Positions 23,031-34,957 of a stretch of DNA of 64,000 nucleotides are shown here, piece after piece. Origin of the DNA: Fasciola hepatica (Eukaryota; Platyhelminthes; Trematoda; Plagiorchiida; Fasciolidae); assembly GCA_948099385.1 (NCBI GenBank), contig CANUEZ040000107.1:5270001-5334000 (forward strand), given 5' to 3'. A program made the position numbers and the translations under genes. The notes below the pieces were generated by a model, which was not told where the DNA came from, did not search any database, and saw nothing but the letters and a program-made list of their open reading frames with translations. The stretch's first letter is position 1, and every line of letters starts with the position of its first letter.

Positions 23031-24779
23031 CCATTTCCCTGTCTTCCCGATTATCCCAAAGGTGACATCTTATAGTCCAACAGGCTTTAATTAAAGATCG
23101 ATAACTTTCCTGAACCCAATATAACGAACCTCCACCGCCGTGGCTTCATCCATTCGTCGTGTATCCTCATCTGAGAACGTCAGTGGGTCTGTCAAATGCG
23201 ACATGGTTTACCGAACCCTTGTTGTACAGGCTTCGGTGGTTCGTTGCTATTCAGATGCAAGAGGAACTGCTCTCAGTATACAAGTTCAAAGCACTTAAAC
23301 AACTCTGATACCAGGCCTACCGGTTTATAATTCTCTGCCCTCTGGCTGAATCGTGTTACACGTATTACCAACGTAAAAGTTCTACACTGGAAGTCACCCC
23401 AAATGTTCTACGTGCCGTGTGATTGTGATTATATTTGATAGTAATTTGCCAAGCTCGTCCAATCAAAACAGTTTTACACTTTAGTTTATTCGTGTGAAAC
23501 ATTTGAATATGGCCTTCAACGATTTCTCACTGTCTTCCCTTGACGGTGGGTCGATGAACCCCTGGTTTTTACTGTTAGATCCGTTTGGTCGTATACTTGA
23601 GGTTTGCATATATTTGTACTTTTTGTGGTTTCATTTTAGTACCGCAGGAACTACGAATCAATCCTATTCCGGTTTTGGGATTGGTTTGAACTGGCTACTA
23701 GTCGCTCGATCTGCGATAGTTGTGAATCTCACCCTCAACAGACACCTAGTACCTGCTTTCAGGCACCTCATTCTCCCTTACTTCATTTGCGTGCGGCTGA
23801 ATGACCAACCCATATAAGTAACCGGAAGAACACTGAAAGGTTGCCGGGTGGATCGCATTCGGTCTGGCTGCTTTGTGTTTGTACGGCGATTCAAGTTCCT
23901 GGGGCACCCTTGCATTGGTTGCACTAGGGTTCTGAGACCCTGGGATACTCACGACTTCTGAAGACGTCTCACTGGGCCCGTGAATCTGGCGATACAAACT
24001 CCAAAAGTAAGCAAGCAGGATTACCGCCTTTTCTTAATCACCCTATGTTCCACTTGCGGCGGGCACCTCCAAGGTACCTATGCCCCAGCGCGTAGCTTTC
24101 TGCGGTCCAACAAGGAGCCATTCAAAACTTTGAGGCCAGTTTAGCCGGGTGAGCTATAACTGATGCGCACTTTGGTGAAGCGTACAGCTAAGTGCCCGAT
24201 GATGCAACTCATGCTGAACTATTCCTAAACTGAACATTATTTCACGTATGCAATAGTTGTCTCATGTAGATGCACAGGAGCATTCCTAAACTACTTAAAC
24301 ATCTCCAAAACCTATTTGTGACAGTGAAGACAGCTAAGTGCATGATGCTTTTTGGTGAGTCAAACGCACAGGTGCCATGGGGATACAAATTTGTGGCCTG
24401 AAGCTTAATTTAGGACGCCTCAGTGGTCATATTCGATTTACGCCCCCTCGCTACTTACTGGTGATCTCTGTTATCTATGGTTTACGTGCCTGTTGCATGG
24501 TGCAAAACTTTCCTTTCAAGGAAAATCGGGTGGTGACGGCATCTCTAATAAAACCTGGTTTTCATTTCCTGCACTAAATTCAATGAAGGCTGTTTCAAAA
24601 TAATAGCAGCGCACTCCCGTAACAAGACAAGCCAAAGGCTTACATTACCCTGTTCTTGGTTGGCATTACCAAAGTAAGTGCGGCCATTCTGACCATTTTT
24701 CTTGGTCTTCATGGATTTATTATGAATCCCTTGAAGCTGAACAATCCACTTCACTCATTTTGAGCATAATTCTCGGCTG
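23031..24779. other. Gene-free stretch
   Basis: A 107-codon plus frame (23494-23817) is AT-rich and shows no motif. Scattered CR1-like decay is plausible toward the left. Toward 24.5 kb the sequence looks less repeat-like and may be unique. Confidence 0.25.
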
Positions 24780-24950
24780 CTACGGGGTTTCGAACCCTAA
24801 ACCGTGTGCGAGTCGCCGACCATCCACAGCAGCACCACCGGCGGGACCAGCCATGACAGTTAGTGGAGGCAACGATAGCAAACCTATATATGTACTGAAT
24901 ATTTGCAAATTACAAAAAATTAGGGACGAAACTGAGAATATCATTCTCAC

Positions 24951-25250
24951 CTTTCGCACGTACCACTTCATCACATTCGACCATTTTCTCCAGTTTTCTT
25001 GCTTAACGCCAGCCCGACAAACATTGAGATTGGACTGCGAGACACCATCGGCTCCAGCTTTGATTCCCTTGGGAAGTTTACGAGCCAAGACCTTCTTAAT
25101 ATCCGACTCCGCTTTTTTTGCTTGCATATTCTTATGGCCGCATTTTACTTCCCTTTGCAGGGCTTGGGGCATTTTCCGGCTGTTTTCTAAGCGTCCCACT
25201 CTTATGGCGCACAGTGAGGTTTTCACCCATCCCCTATCCCCCAAAGACAT
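24951..25250 (-). CDS. Possible host-gene exon of unknown function
   Basis: A minus-strand open stretch rich in Lys, Arg, Trp and Asn: QREVKCGHKNMQAKKAESD, then ARKLPKGIKAGADGV and KQENWRKWSNVMKWYVRK. It runs into a near-consensus splice donor, AAAG|GTGAGAATG, whose intron would begin at 24950. A possible acceptor (AAATATTCAG) lies 57-60 bases further along and would open about 40 more codons in phase. Upstream, a GCCATGG start followed by ACG|GTAAGAG occurs near 25300, but its phase does not fit this frame. The protein is unfamiliar to me. The plus-strand 190-codon frame over the same DNA looks like its shadow. Confidence 0.35.
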
Positions 25251-25364
25251 TGAACGCTCTTACCGTTTTGACTTCCCCCATGGCAACCTACCATTATATC
25301 TTGGAGTTCCAACGGAAAAACTGATCTGTTAAGGTTTTGAGGTGATCCAAATGTGAAAAGTCTT

Positions 25365-25448
25365 TAGCCTCGGCGGGATTCGAACCCACGCATGGTCACC
25401 ACCCTCGCTTTAGTACCGCGAGTGCTCTACCAGCTGAGCTACGAGGCC
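25365..25448 (-). tRNA. tRNA-like gene or pseudogene, anticodon uncertain
   Basis: The minus strand folds as a tRNA: acceptor GGCCTCG with CGAGGCT (one G-U pair), then TA, D arm GCTC-AGCTGGTA-GAGC, anticodon stem CTCGC/GCGAG, and T arm GTGGG-TTCGAAT-CCCGC. The discriminator is A, and a TTTT run lies about 10 bases past the 3' end, as for Pol III termination. Two features are odd. The anticodon loop has nine bases (GGTACTAAA), so ACT (Ser) or TAC (Val) cannot be assigned safely, and the variable region is about 14 bases. It may be a pseudogene or a SINE head rather than a working tRNA. Confidence 0.65.
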
Positions 25449-27599
25449 ACGCCGGAGAACCTTCGACTTTCTGCATATGGATCACAGTATACCCGCCCAA
25501 ATTACAGTAGCACATGGCATCCACCACAGTGAACTAGCTTGTAATTTGACTGCCTACAGCAGGATTTCCCTTTGTACTAACCGGACTCCACCAATTAGGT
25601 GCATTGGGCATGTTTACGATGTATTGAGGTCAGTGGCCCAGTTTTACTGCCTTCTACCTTTCCCTCACATGTGGCCTCGGTACTTCCAGGTGCGAACTTG
25701 CTGCGTGCCGTTTGCCTAAGCTGATCCTCGTATACCCTAAAGTAGTTCCGAACCATTCGAGCTCCTGGGTAGTTGTATCCTTCAGCGAACGTCGCTGGCA
25801 GGACTCCGTGATCCTCTCCCCCCCTCCCCCGCGGTGACCTCAGGTCGGTATATGGTTCCGCTGGGCCTGGAATACGCGAACTATGTCCATCACGAAAAGA
25901 TGTTGCCGGTCGTGCACGATGTGTGAGGGCACCGTTTTGCAGCAACGTCACGAAGGCATAACTGGCGCCTTCCTAGGGGCCTTCGCCTTTCCAAGTTATT
26001 TCTGAGATATTCAGGCCTCCCAGTAGGATAAATCACTGTGAACTGCTCAGAAATATCTGTAGGAGAAGGAATAGTTCATGTTCTTCTTAATTATGCGTTT
26101 GCTCTGTTCTGTAGGCGCAGGCCGTCCCTGCCGGCTGTTGGCATGTTGAAACTCACCAAGCGATGGCCTATATGTTTGGCGTTACTGGTGTTCAACGGAC
26201 GCCCATCAGAAGGCCATCGGACCCCCGTGAAGGAGCTCCTCTCTATTCAGACCGCCGTCCATTCTATCTCGTCTGTAGGTGGTATAGATGCGAAATTACA
26301 ATGTTTGATCCTCCTTTAATCATGTCCGTGTGACGGCGGTAATCACCGACCTATTAGTTCTAATCAGCAATTTCCCCTGCTTATCTCCTATCCCACAGCT
26401 GCTCGTTTACCGCGTGGCACCACACTACCAAGTCATTTAACTGGAGAATACCCTTTAGGGCCTTAGCACCCCCGGGGGAAAGGGCCGAGGGAACATTCCG
26501 TCTTTGCACTTACAGAAGCCTGGCCCGCATTTTACGGAACCCTGAATGCAACTCCATGCATGGTAAGGGTAACGCTTTCGGGCTAATCGCCAGAGGCTTC
26601 CCTTGTTTGACTACTTGGCTCAATGCGCCCTCTCGAGAGGGGCGACAACCTGCTCATTTTTAGCTGTGTGGGCGGTGTGCAAGCAGTCACTGTTATCCAG
26701 CTTTCTTGATGGCTACAGTCATCCGGTCTGGTCTGGACTAGCGTTGCGGCATTTTTCGTTCCATTCTTAGAAGAGCCTCACGTCCGGAAAAGCGAACTTG
26801 CAGTGTCCTTCTGCTCTACACACTATGGGTACTTTTTACCTTCTGCTCCATCTGTTTCACTATAATTCGCCGTTATTCTAGGCTTTCGACACCTAGTGTG
26901 GATAAAATTGGCAGCTGCCGTCTTCCATATAGACTCGCCCGTAGGTGAGTAGTCTGATCAATCTGCCATTAGCAATGGCCGCTTTAGTTCCTTTTTCAAT
27001 CGAGGGGGCAGCTTTCGCCCCAGTAGAAGTTTGGACGAAAAGGGGTTTGCTCAATCACTGATGCCGGACCCGGAAATAAGTCCGTGCTGTATGAGCTGGA
27101 AAAGAACCGTAAGCCGTGGATTTGCGGCAGATGACCAGTCGTATGAGATAGCAAATGGAAAAAGCTCACTGAATCCAGTTGGCTCCTGAGGGGGTGGCTA
27201 TTAATTTTTGTTGTCACTCCTTTTTTAACTGCTTCAATTTATCCGGGTCTTACTAACTCTTCAGGCATCTTGGTTCTCAGCCTTTCGGTAACTATGGCTC
27301 TGTTCCACCCTTAAGATCAACCTGGGGACAGGCGCAGCCAAATATTATTTGTAAAGCCTTGATTTGTTGTGGCTCATAATTCGGATACCGCCTCATGTGT
27401 CACAAAAGTTCTTTTTCGCAGTGGATTGAACTTGTTGACTTTGAGTACTACCGAGTCTGAAAGATGCAAGACTCAGTTTTATTGTGGGCTTAAAAGCCAT
27501 CGTTCCGGGATATCGCGCATCATTCGTGTACCTCTTTGTGGTTCTTTATTCCAATCGTCTGACCATTCGACCAATTGACTGGCGGTTGTGCATGCGTGG

Positions 27600-27600
<1 letters not shown>
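25449..27600. other. Gene-free stretch, faint CR1-like traces
   Basis: On the minus strand near 26280-26090 a translated piece reads PPTDEIEWTAV, somewhat like the middle of CR1 endonucleases (D-E-x-E-W-T/L-A-L). That is too weak to call. The 118-codon minus frame at 25951-25595 has no motif. Nothing else is visible. Confidence 0.25.

Positions 27601-27648
<48 letters not shown>
27601..27648. repeat. (AAT)16 microsatellite, element tail
   Basis: A perfect trinucleotide run directly joined to GGTTTATTTCGG on its right. Read on the minus strand it is an (ATT)n tail after CCGAAATAAACC. Confidence 0.9.
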
Positions 27649-27649
<1 letters not shown>

Positions 27650-29001
27650 GTTTATTTCGGAGACACCCGAAGCATGCTCGATTGCATGATCATATGATAC
27701 AGGTGAGGTCACAAAAAGGTTCCTTGGATATTCATTTGGGTAAATGCAGCCTAAAAGTGTACAGGTTTTAGTGGTCGCACGAACGATTGCCCGGCAAATT
27801 TGAGTTTGAAGGTCGGGTGGACGTACACTTGCGAATTGAGTGAAAAAGGCTCCGCCGTCGAGATACGTGATGAAGTAAAGCGGTGACGAAGTAAAAATGC
27901 GCAGTATTTTGGATAGCGTCGATGTAAAGTCGCAAGGGTGAGTAAACTGACAAAGAAAACTTTCGAAAAATCACCAACGAAAAATTGGAGAATTTTGGGT
28001 GATGAAGGACATGCACTTGAACCAGTAGTCCAGATGACCCGGAAAATAGCAGAAATATAATACCTAAGGATTTGTGGTGTCTTTCGAGGAGGGGGAATGC
28101 GTATATAAAACAGTCCGTGTAACCACGGAATTGGTATTTGCTATTCATCAAGAGGTTGTGGAGAACGCCCTCATAAAGAGGTGGATGTAGCTGCCCGAGC
28201 CTGGAAATTTCACTGGAGCAGGGTGACGAAAGTTGACAGGTGAGTGAAACACGATTCGAATAAAGGGTTCGTTCCAGGTTAATTGGTGAACACAATTTGA
28301 CAACAGCAGTTGATATACGATGATCTTATGAAGTCTCAAGGGGGTGGTGCATAAACGATACTGTCAAAACATTTAAAGAATCGCTTAACGGGATGCGCTG
28401 GTAAGAGTCTGACATGGGGTATTTGGGAAACAACTGGAAGGTCAGTAAACTGGCATACGTATAGTTCATTGCCAGCAAATGTTTGGAGAAATAGCTTTCT
28501 CAGTGTCGAACTATTTTTGTCCTGGATTGTGAATACTTCATTGCCAATGCAACTGTCATGAAATGCAAATGGCTGAATGAGAAAAGGTTCAACGGAAGGA
28601 CACACTGAACATAAAGGTGGTGTCACGCCGAAGAAGCGCTGGAAGGAGGACCATTTCGTTTTGTGTGGAATTGTTGGCAGGTGAGAGACGAATCTTTAAA
28701 TGATGGTTTTGTTTAGATAAATGTAGTTGTGACATACAAATTACCAATTGGATGAATGGTCTCTTCAAGAGTATACCAGGAATTGTCATATTCATAATAA
28801 AGATCTGAACAGTGAAACCGTTTCATGTTTTGGGGTACAGAATCCGGTAACTGGATATAATAGAATGAGGGTAATCATGGCATCAGCTCAGACAAATAAA
28901 AGGTAAGTCGATGGATATAAATGCCGGTATGGTAAACCTTGTTCAGGAACGTTGGAGGAGGCAATGGGTGGCAGCAGTAATATGCAGGGGATGTTGTTTT
29001 T

Positions 29002-29180
29002 CAATCCGCAGTTGGCACTAGTGGGTGAGGCTGGCCGTGCGCTGGACACCCAACCTGAAAACCAATTCTGGTGACAGGAGGTGCGATCCGCCGGCCTATT
29101 TGCGCCCGCGTATCCTTGCAGTTGGCCTGCACGCCCGATATGCGCCGGCCAAAGCGGTGGATCTGACCGCGCCTCGCACC
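29002..29180 (-). repeat. GC-rich conserved block, left copy of an inverted pair
   Basis: The reverse complement matches 34958-35140 over about 180 bp, including TTTTCAGGTTGGGTGTCCAG followed by CGCACGGCCAG, and TTGGCCGGCGCA. It lies 419 nt after the RT stop of copy 3. It is far more GC-rich than its surroundings. The frame through it (29025-29279) is probably incidental. Confidence 0.8.
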
Positions 29181-29436
29181 GTTGTGATTGACATGAGTTT
29201 TCTTGGTGGGGCCAAACGGCCGTGGGCATCAGGAAGTTCGCGATCAGGCGACCAGGCACCAGGGGATCCCGGAACGTAACCAAGGAAGCGTCATTCGGGT
29301 AGCGTATGAATAGCCAACGGTCAGGTAGATGCGTAGGCCGGGTTAGTGACCGGTGTGGTCTCCAGAGTATTAAGAGTCATCGAGAGAAAGGTACGCACGA
29401 ATGAAGGTCTGGAAATAGAGAAAAAGTAGAGGAGCG

Positions 29437-29458
29437 CAGTCTGGGATGCTCCCAGCTG
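29437..29458 (-). repeat. Bulged hairpin motif, copy 4
   Basis: The plus strand reads CAG-T-CTGGG, a short loop, then CCCAGCTG. Eight pairs surround one bulged T, with flanks GAGCG and AGGA. It lies about 140 nt beyond the RT stop of copy 3. Confidence 0.6.
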
Positions 29459-29598
29459 AGGATAAATGAGAATCGATACAAAGAGGCAACAATAATAGAC
29501 AGTGACTCTCTGAGACTAGTTTTTCGATTGCAGAAGGCGGAAAAACTAAGAATGGTTATTTAATTTCATCTGTCATAGACCGCCGGTGTTTGCGCAAT

Positions 29599-30810
29599 TC
29601 AAAAATCTAGACCCTTCTCATAGGCTTGGTCATCGGACATGTCTACATTTAGGAGCTGTAAGGTTTGGGTAACCGTGAGGAATTTATCCAACGCACTTCT
29701 AAACCGATGGCTGGAAGTAGAACTGCGTATTTCTAACGGTAATTTATTCCATAAGTTAGAGTACACTATGATGAAGAAATGTGAACGTAAGCTGGTGTTG
29801 GTAATAGGGGTTGAAAGGGTAAGAATTCTAGAACGTAGTGGATAGCTAGAAACGGGCGCAAAGTGCAGTGGATTAGAAGTATATGTCCGACTGTGAAGGA
29901 TGTTATACAAAAATATAAGGTTCAGTTTCATACGGCGAAGCCATAAAGGGTCTAGTTTAAAAAATAATCAGCGTTCTTTATAAGTGAGGGCTGAGCTCCA
30001 TCCAATCAGTCGCTTGGTAAAACTACGTTGAACTGACTCGATACCAATTCTGTCTGATTTCCGCATACTAGAAAAGATCAGTGGGCAGTATTCTAATAAA
30101 GGCCTGGCATGAGATTTATAAAGGAAGAGAATGCAGTCTCGAAGTTGGAAGGAGCGAAATATTAGCCCTAGACACTTTCTGGCCTTAGCGACTTGGAGGG
30201 CCGAATATTCCGAGAAATTAAATGTGCAGGAATAGTTCAAGCCAAGGTCCCGAACTATTTGCTTGTTAGCAATGGTTGAACCACAAACGGTTAAGGATCC
30301 TGGAGGTAGCTTGCATTCATATGTAAGAACCTCACATATGTCAGCAGAAAAAGTCGTCTGTCAAGTTGAAAGCCGTATGCAAAGTGCAGATATGTCATCC
30401 GAGATGTTTAGGATAGCCGACGCAAGGCATTCAGGCTTGGACGAGTAGACAACCTTGACGTCATCCCTAAAAACAAAGGGGGTGCCATGGGCCACTTAGA
30501 CTAATATCGTTTATATACGTGAGGAACAGCAGAGAACCGAGGACGCTGCCGTGCGCAACACCGCTTGTAACTGGTTTAGGCCTGCAACTGTGTCTGTTCG
30601 CTGAGTTAACCTGAGAGCTATTAGACAGGTAATAGTTGATCCAAGATAGTAAGAGGTTAGTGACGCCATAGAATGAGTCTTTGGCCAGAGGAAGTGGGCG
30701 TGGTACCTGATCAGATGCCTTCGACTTATCCAGGTAAAGTATTTTAGGGCCATTCCATTACCCGCCTTCTCGGTAATGAGATTCAAAAACCGAGTTGGCA
30801 GGTTGGGCAG
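29599..30810 (-). pseudogene. CR1-like reverse transcriptase pseudogene (copy 3)
   Basis: Pieces at 30240-29968 and 29931-29599 share one frame, separated by a stop, and give the thumb: FSEYSALQVAKARKCLGLIF, SHARPLLEYCPLIFSSM, RSFTKRLIGWSSALTYKER, then LWLRRMKLN and the C-terminus SDDQAYEKGLDF. The palm upstream (about 30810-30450) is shifted. In another frame one reads LLSWINYYLSNSSQV, KPVTSGVAHGSVLGSLLF, then FRDDVKVV, where active copies have F-A-D-D. The catalytic aspartates survive, but the alanine is arginine. 5' truncation falls in the fingers domain. Confidence 0.75.
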
Positions 30811-31120
30811 GTTGTTGGCTGCATCAAATTAGATCAGCTGCCAGATTCCTTCTGTGCCTGTGCGTTTGCGACCACGAACTCTTTCTTTTCCAGCTCCATT
30901 TAGTTGTAAGAAAATGTTGATTTGTTCGTCTTTAGCCTTATACAGCTGTTGACCGTATTACTGAGACACGTTCAAAGGAAGATATTCGGAGCACAAACGT
31001 CTCCCTACCCGGGCATTTGCTTTGTCGTGTAGATCGAATTCTTGCCATAGATGGATGAAGTGTCGCCGTGTGCGTGAATCGTAGGGTACCAGAACACACG
31101 CTTGATACCTATGCGAACCA
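30811..31120. other. Spacer between two head-to-head elements
   Basis: About 300 bp with no motif. It separates the truncated 5' edges of copy 3 (minus) and copy 4 (plus). Confidence 0.4.
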
Positions 31121-32299
31121 GTGTCGTTACAAACAGAGCTGCGGTGCGGAGTGAAACTCTCCACCACTACGTTCTTCCAAAACAACCTACATGTACCCCC
31201 TCTGCCAACCGCCGATTCCTATCCTTCCCCACCCTGGCAAGCCGCGTCGATAGGCAGCGAAGCCACCCCACACTCCACCAGTCCCTATCCGCTGAGGCCT
31301 GCTCTTACCACACAACACCAACCAATACCAAGGTCGTCACGTGGGAAAGCCAATATCTTCCATAACCCCGTATTCTGTCACAGCACTGGAGCATCGAACG
31401 ATCCCGACAAATCCGAACAAGTAGCAGGACTACTTCGTCAAAGGTTTTCTCTTTCATTTCGTAATAACCCTAAATTGATTATTCCCGGTTCGTCCGCGGC
31501 TGATTCTTCCGAAACCATCGCAGAGGCATCCAACGCTCACTTTTCCTCCTCTTCGGTAATAGCTCCAACTCACGCACCTCACCGTGCACTTTCTCCGACA
31601 AAAACCTCCCCTACGTTGCCTAACACAGACACTCACTTCCACATGAGTGGGTTATCCTTCATCTTATTTAACTTGCGATCCAACTTAAATAAGCTTCACC
31701 ACTTAAAACACTACTTCATAACATTCACTCCTGACATCATCCTTATTACTGGAACCTGGATCACCGAACACACCCCCACAAGCGAAATTATGCTTGAAGG
31801 GTACAAGGTTTTTAGAGTAAATAGGATTGACGGATGCGGAGGTGAGTGCCTAGTGTACGTACTGCACGCCCTTTCAGTAATCCCTGTTAGACATGCCACA
31901 CCCGACTCATATCCGGATTTTCTATGGCTCACAATTCGGTTCTTAACTGTAGTTATGCACATTGTTTGTGTCAATCGTCGGCCCTCATGTACTATTGCAG
32001 ACTTACCTTCTTCAAGTGAAGTCTTTGGTCACCTTTCAGTGCCTCCTTCGGAAGCGAAAATCATAGCCGGTGATTTTAACTGGCCTAAAATATCCTGGAG
32101 AAACCTAGCAGCACCTGCCAACTTAATAGACTTCGTCTCCTACACTCACATTGGGGGCTGGGTGCAACACGTTAAAACCCCTACTAGAAACGCCAACATC
32201 CAAGAGTTTATATTCACTCACAGAGCTTCCAAATTTTTCGTTTTCGTTCTGCATAAATCTGCGGGTAGCGACCATAAGACAGTGGCTGGCAATCTTTAA
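31121..32299 (+). pseudogene. CR1-like endonuclease frame (copy 4) with unusual upstream fusion
   Basis: A 392-codon frame. From about residue 175 (MSGLSFILFNLRSNLNKLHH) it is an AP-like endonuclease: FNLRS, ILITGTWI (normally I-T-E-S; the catalytic Glu is Gly), VNRRPS, KIIAGDFNWP, TPTRNANIQEFIFTH and SAGSDHKTV. Residues 1-170 are different. They are proline/serine-rich, and about residues 112-145 (KLIIPGSSAADSSETIAEAS) resemble the RT N-terminal linker of this family, which should lie downstream. That suggests a rearrangement. Loss of the catalytic Glu makes the endonuclease inactive. Confidence 0.65.
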
Positions 32300-34465
32300 T
32301 TCAATTCTTATCCATCAGACTATCTGACCCCAGTCAACGATTCCTTCCGTTCAAACTGGAACCCTCTGTCCAATCTCATCCGCAACCTAGGTCACAGCAG
32401 TTTGTTTCTCACGGCTGACCTTCAACAGTCGGCTGATCGCTTTTACCTCAACATGGGAAACTGCCTCTTGAAACTTGGCTCAATGGCCCAAAACTCCTCC
32501 CTTAGGAAGTCCAAACTTGCCTCCTTCCAAAGGAAGTACCTTAAGAAGCAAAGGCTACCTCCAAAACCACGACCTCTCTCTCTCTCCTCGTGAGACCAAC
32601 AAGTCCGGCTGATATTATCCTGAAACTAAAGGAGGACCATCTCCGCAAAGAAAAAGCCAAAGCTCTGAGGCATCCCAATAATGCATTGAAACTCTCACTG
32701 CTACACAAATCTAGGAATTCGGCAACAGATACTACGATCCAATACGTCGTGTTACCGAATAAATCTTCGGCCACCTCCCCTTCCGATATCGCTGAGGTCT
32801 TTGACCATTACTTCGTCAATTCTGTGGCCCCCGCCTCAGATGTAGCCTTCCCAAATCCTCTGGCTACTACCAGCTCTTCTCTATCTACCCTAGCCTTCGA
32901 AGTTAACATTATTTCCAGGCTCATTTCGCGCCATAAAGCATCTGCCCATCCTGGACCAGACGGGTTGCCCCCAACTGCAGTCATTAACGGTGGATCGGAC
33001 CTTCCTTCTTTATTACTAAACTATTTATTTTGTCGCCCAAAATTAAATTTGGTACCGTCGAACCGGGAGCGTTCAGTCATTATTCCGCGACAAAAAAGGG
33101 CCTGTCCACGAACTCGCTAATTACCGTGCCACCAACCATACCCCTATCATTTCCAGAATAATGGAACCGATTTTCAAAGATGGCATTACTAGCCATCTTC
33201 TCGCTTCAAACCTTCTTAGTGATAGGCAGCACGGGTTTCTCAAATCACGATCATGCACCACATGTCAGTTTGACCTCCTCAACCTAGTCACCAAGGCTGT
33301 TGATAGCGGGCAGGCACTAGTAATTGTCCACCTGGATCTGTCGAAGGCTTTCGACCGTGTTCCACACACGCATCTTATCTCCTAATTGCGTTCATTCGGC
33401 ATTGCTGACCCGGCGCTTTCTTGGCTGAAATCTTGTCTCGCTCATCGTTTGCAAGTGGTTCTCACCAATGGACATACTTCTAAACCGAAACCTGTTACAA
33501 GTGGCGTTATACGGGACAGTGTACCGGGTCCTCTCTCATTTCTGATGTACAATAATGACGCATTGGGCCTAGTACACTGTGGCACGCCATTCTTGTTTGC
33601 AGACGGTATAAAAATAGTCTACCCTTTCAATTCTAATGATGCTACCCCTACTCTTTGCAACATTTCCGCTAACCTCTCAGCACTTGACTGCTAGTTCCAC
33701 TCCTGGATGATGAGCTTTTCCACTGATAAGTGCGAGGTCCTAACCTACAAGTTCCAATTGCCCCCTGAATCCTTAACTCTTGGTGGGTCTCCAATAGCCA
33801 GTCGACCTCCCATTCGCGATTTGGGCCTCCACTATTCCCGCTCCCTCAACTTTTCTGAGCACGCCGCCATCCAAGCGGCCAAGGCTAGAAGTGTGGCCCT
33901 TCTCTTCTGCTCCTTTCATCTCCAGGACAGTATCAGCAGCATCTACAAATCCCACATCAGGCCCTTGCGTGAATACTGCCCAAAAATATTTTTTAACATG
34001 ACAAACTTTGACAGAGTTGCGAATGAAAGCATACAAAGGCGTTTTACCAAACAATTACTCGGTTGGTCCACGTCTTTAAGCTATAGAGAACGATGCCAAA
34101 GTCTGAATCTTGACCCACTTTGGCTCCGCCGCTTAAGACTAAACTCAGTCTTCTTGCATAACCTACTCCATAAACAGCCTTTTTCCATTAACCCAGTAAT
34201 TTTATCCCGTGAAACCCCTTACTCACTTCGGCACAGGCCTTTACTGTCCATTCCTGTATAGCTAAATTGACCATACGGTCCTCTTTTTCCCCTTCTTTTC
34301 TACTCCAAAGTCGGGAACAAGTTGCCTGTCACTCTTTCAGCTTCACAAGCTGAGTCACAATTTCTGTCGGTACTCATCCCATATCTCAGGGTCACCCGTG
34401 CACTCCAGTTATCTGATATGAGCACGGCAGAGGATATAATATGCGAGAGGGACCTTGACTTCTGA
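32300..34465 (+). pseudogene. CR1-like reverse transcriptase pseudogene (copy 4)
   Basis: Pieces in changing frames: a basic linker (32402-32593), the N-terminal domain at 32590-33120 (SDIAEVFDHYFVNSVAPAS, HPGPDGLPPTAVINGG), HGFLKSRSCTTCQFDLLNL and LDLSKAFDRVPH at 33161-33385, KPVTSGVIRDSVPGPLSF and LFADGIKIV at 33386-33694, and the thumb at 33707-34261. The active site is F-A-D-G, losing the second catalytic Asp, and the Q-G motif is R-D. After a stop at 34259-34261 the C-terminus continues in another frame to LQLSDMSTAEDIICERDLDF, with the stop at 34463-34465. Confidence 0.8.
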
Positions 34466-34957
34466 GACCAACTCCTTCGCCGATCCTGCTCCCTCCAATT
34501 GAGGACAGAATCTACGATAGCCAGTTTCATCTATCTGACTGAGTTCTCAACGTTAGACCAGCAATAACCATTCCCGTAATGACTCAAAGCAATCGAAATG
34601 CCACTATTTTCATCCACTTTGCTTACACCTTCTCCCGTAATCTCTGTCTCTTTTATGCCCTGTGATTTACTGGTTTTATGTACCTCCATTAACCGGTGAC
34701 CCAAAGCAGGGGCACATCCTGACTGCTCTTTTTATCTGCTTTTCTTTTCCAGTTCTCTCCTTACTTGCATTTTACCCTCAACTTTGGTATACGCACCCGG
34801 ATTACGCCGCTGTTTGGTCGATCACTAACCGCTGGTTCCGTCCTCCGGAAAGTCTAGCAACCTGGCCATCCGATCGCGGATCTTGTATCTTACACTTTCA
34901 TAGTTGGACTACGCCCTACGTGCATAGCCCCCAGTGAACTCTAGTGCCATTCCCAAA

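Larger units (their letters stand above)
27601..30810 (-). mobile_element. Family A CR1-like copy 3 (5'-truncated, (ATT)n tail)
   Basis: Minus-strand copy. RT sequence from about 30810 to the stop at 29599 is followed by about 1.9 kb of 3' sequence. That sequence contains a GC-rich block (29002-29180) and a hairpin motif (29437-29458), and ends CGAAATAAACC followed by about 16 ATT units (27601-27648 on the plus strand as AAT). The layout mirrors the plus-strand copy at 31121-37253: a similar GC block 419 nt after the stop, and the same terminal sequence. Confidence 0.7.

Noticed and set aside
24760..25332. 190-codon plus frame as a gene
   Set aside because: The overlapping minus-strand frame looks more protein-like and ends at a good splice donor. 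The plus frame is probably its shadow.
25595..25951. 118-codon minus frame as a gene or CR1 linker
   Set aside because: Basic and vaguely linker-like, but I could match no conserved motif.
27484..27771. Asparagine-run protein frame
   Set aside because: The run is the (AAT)n tail of a retroelement translated by chance.
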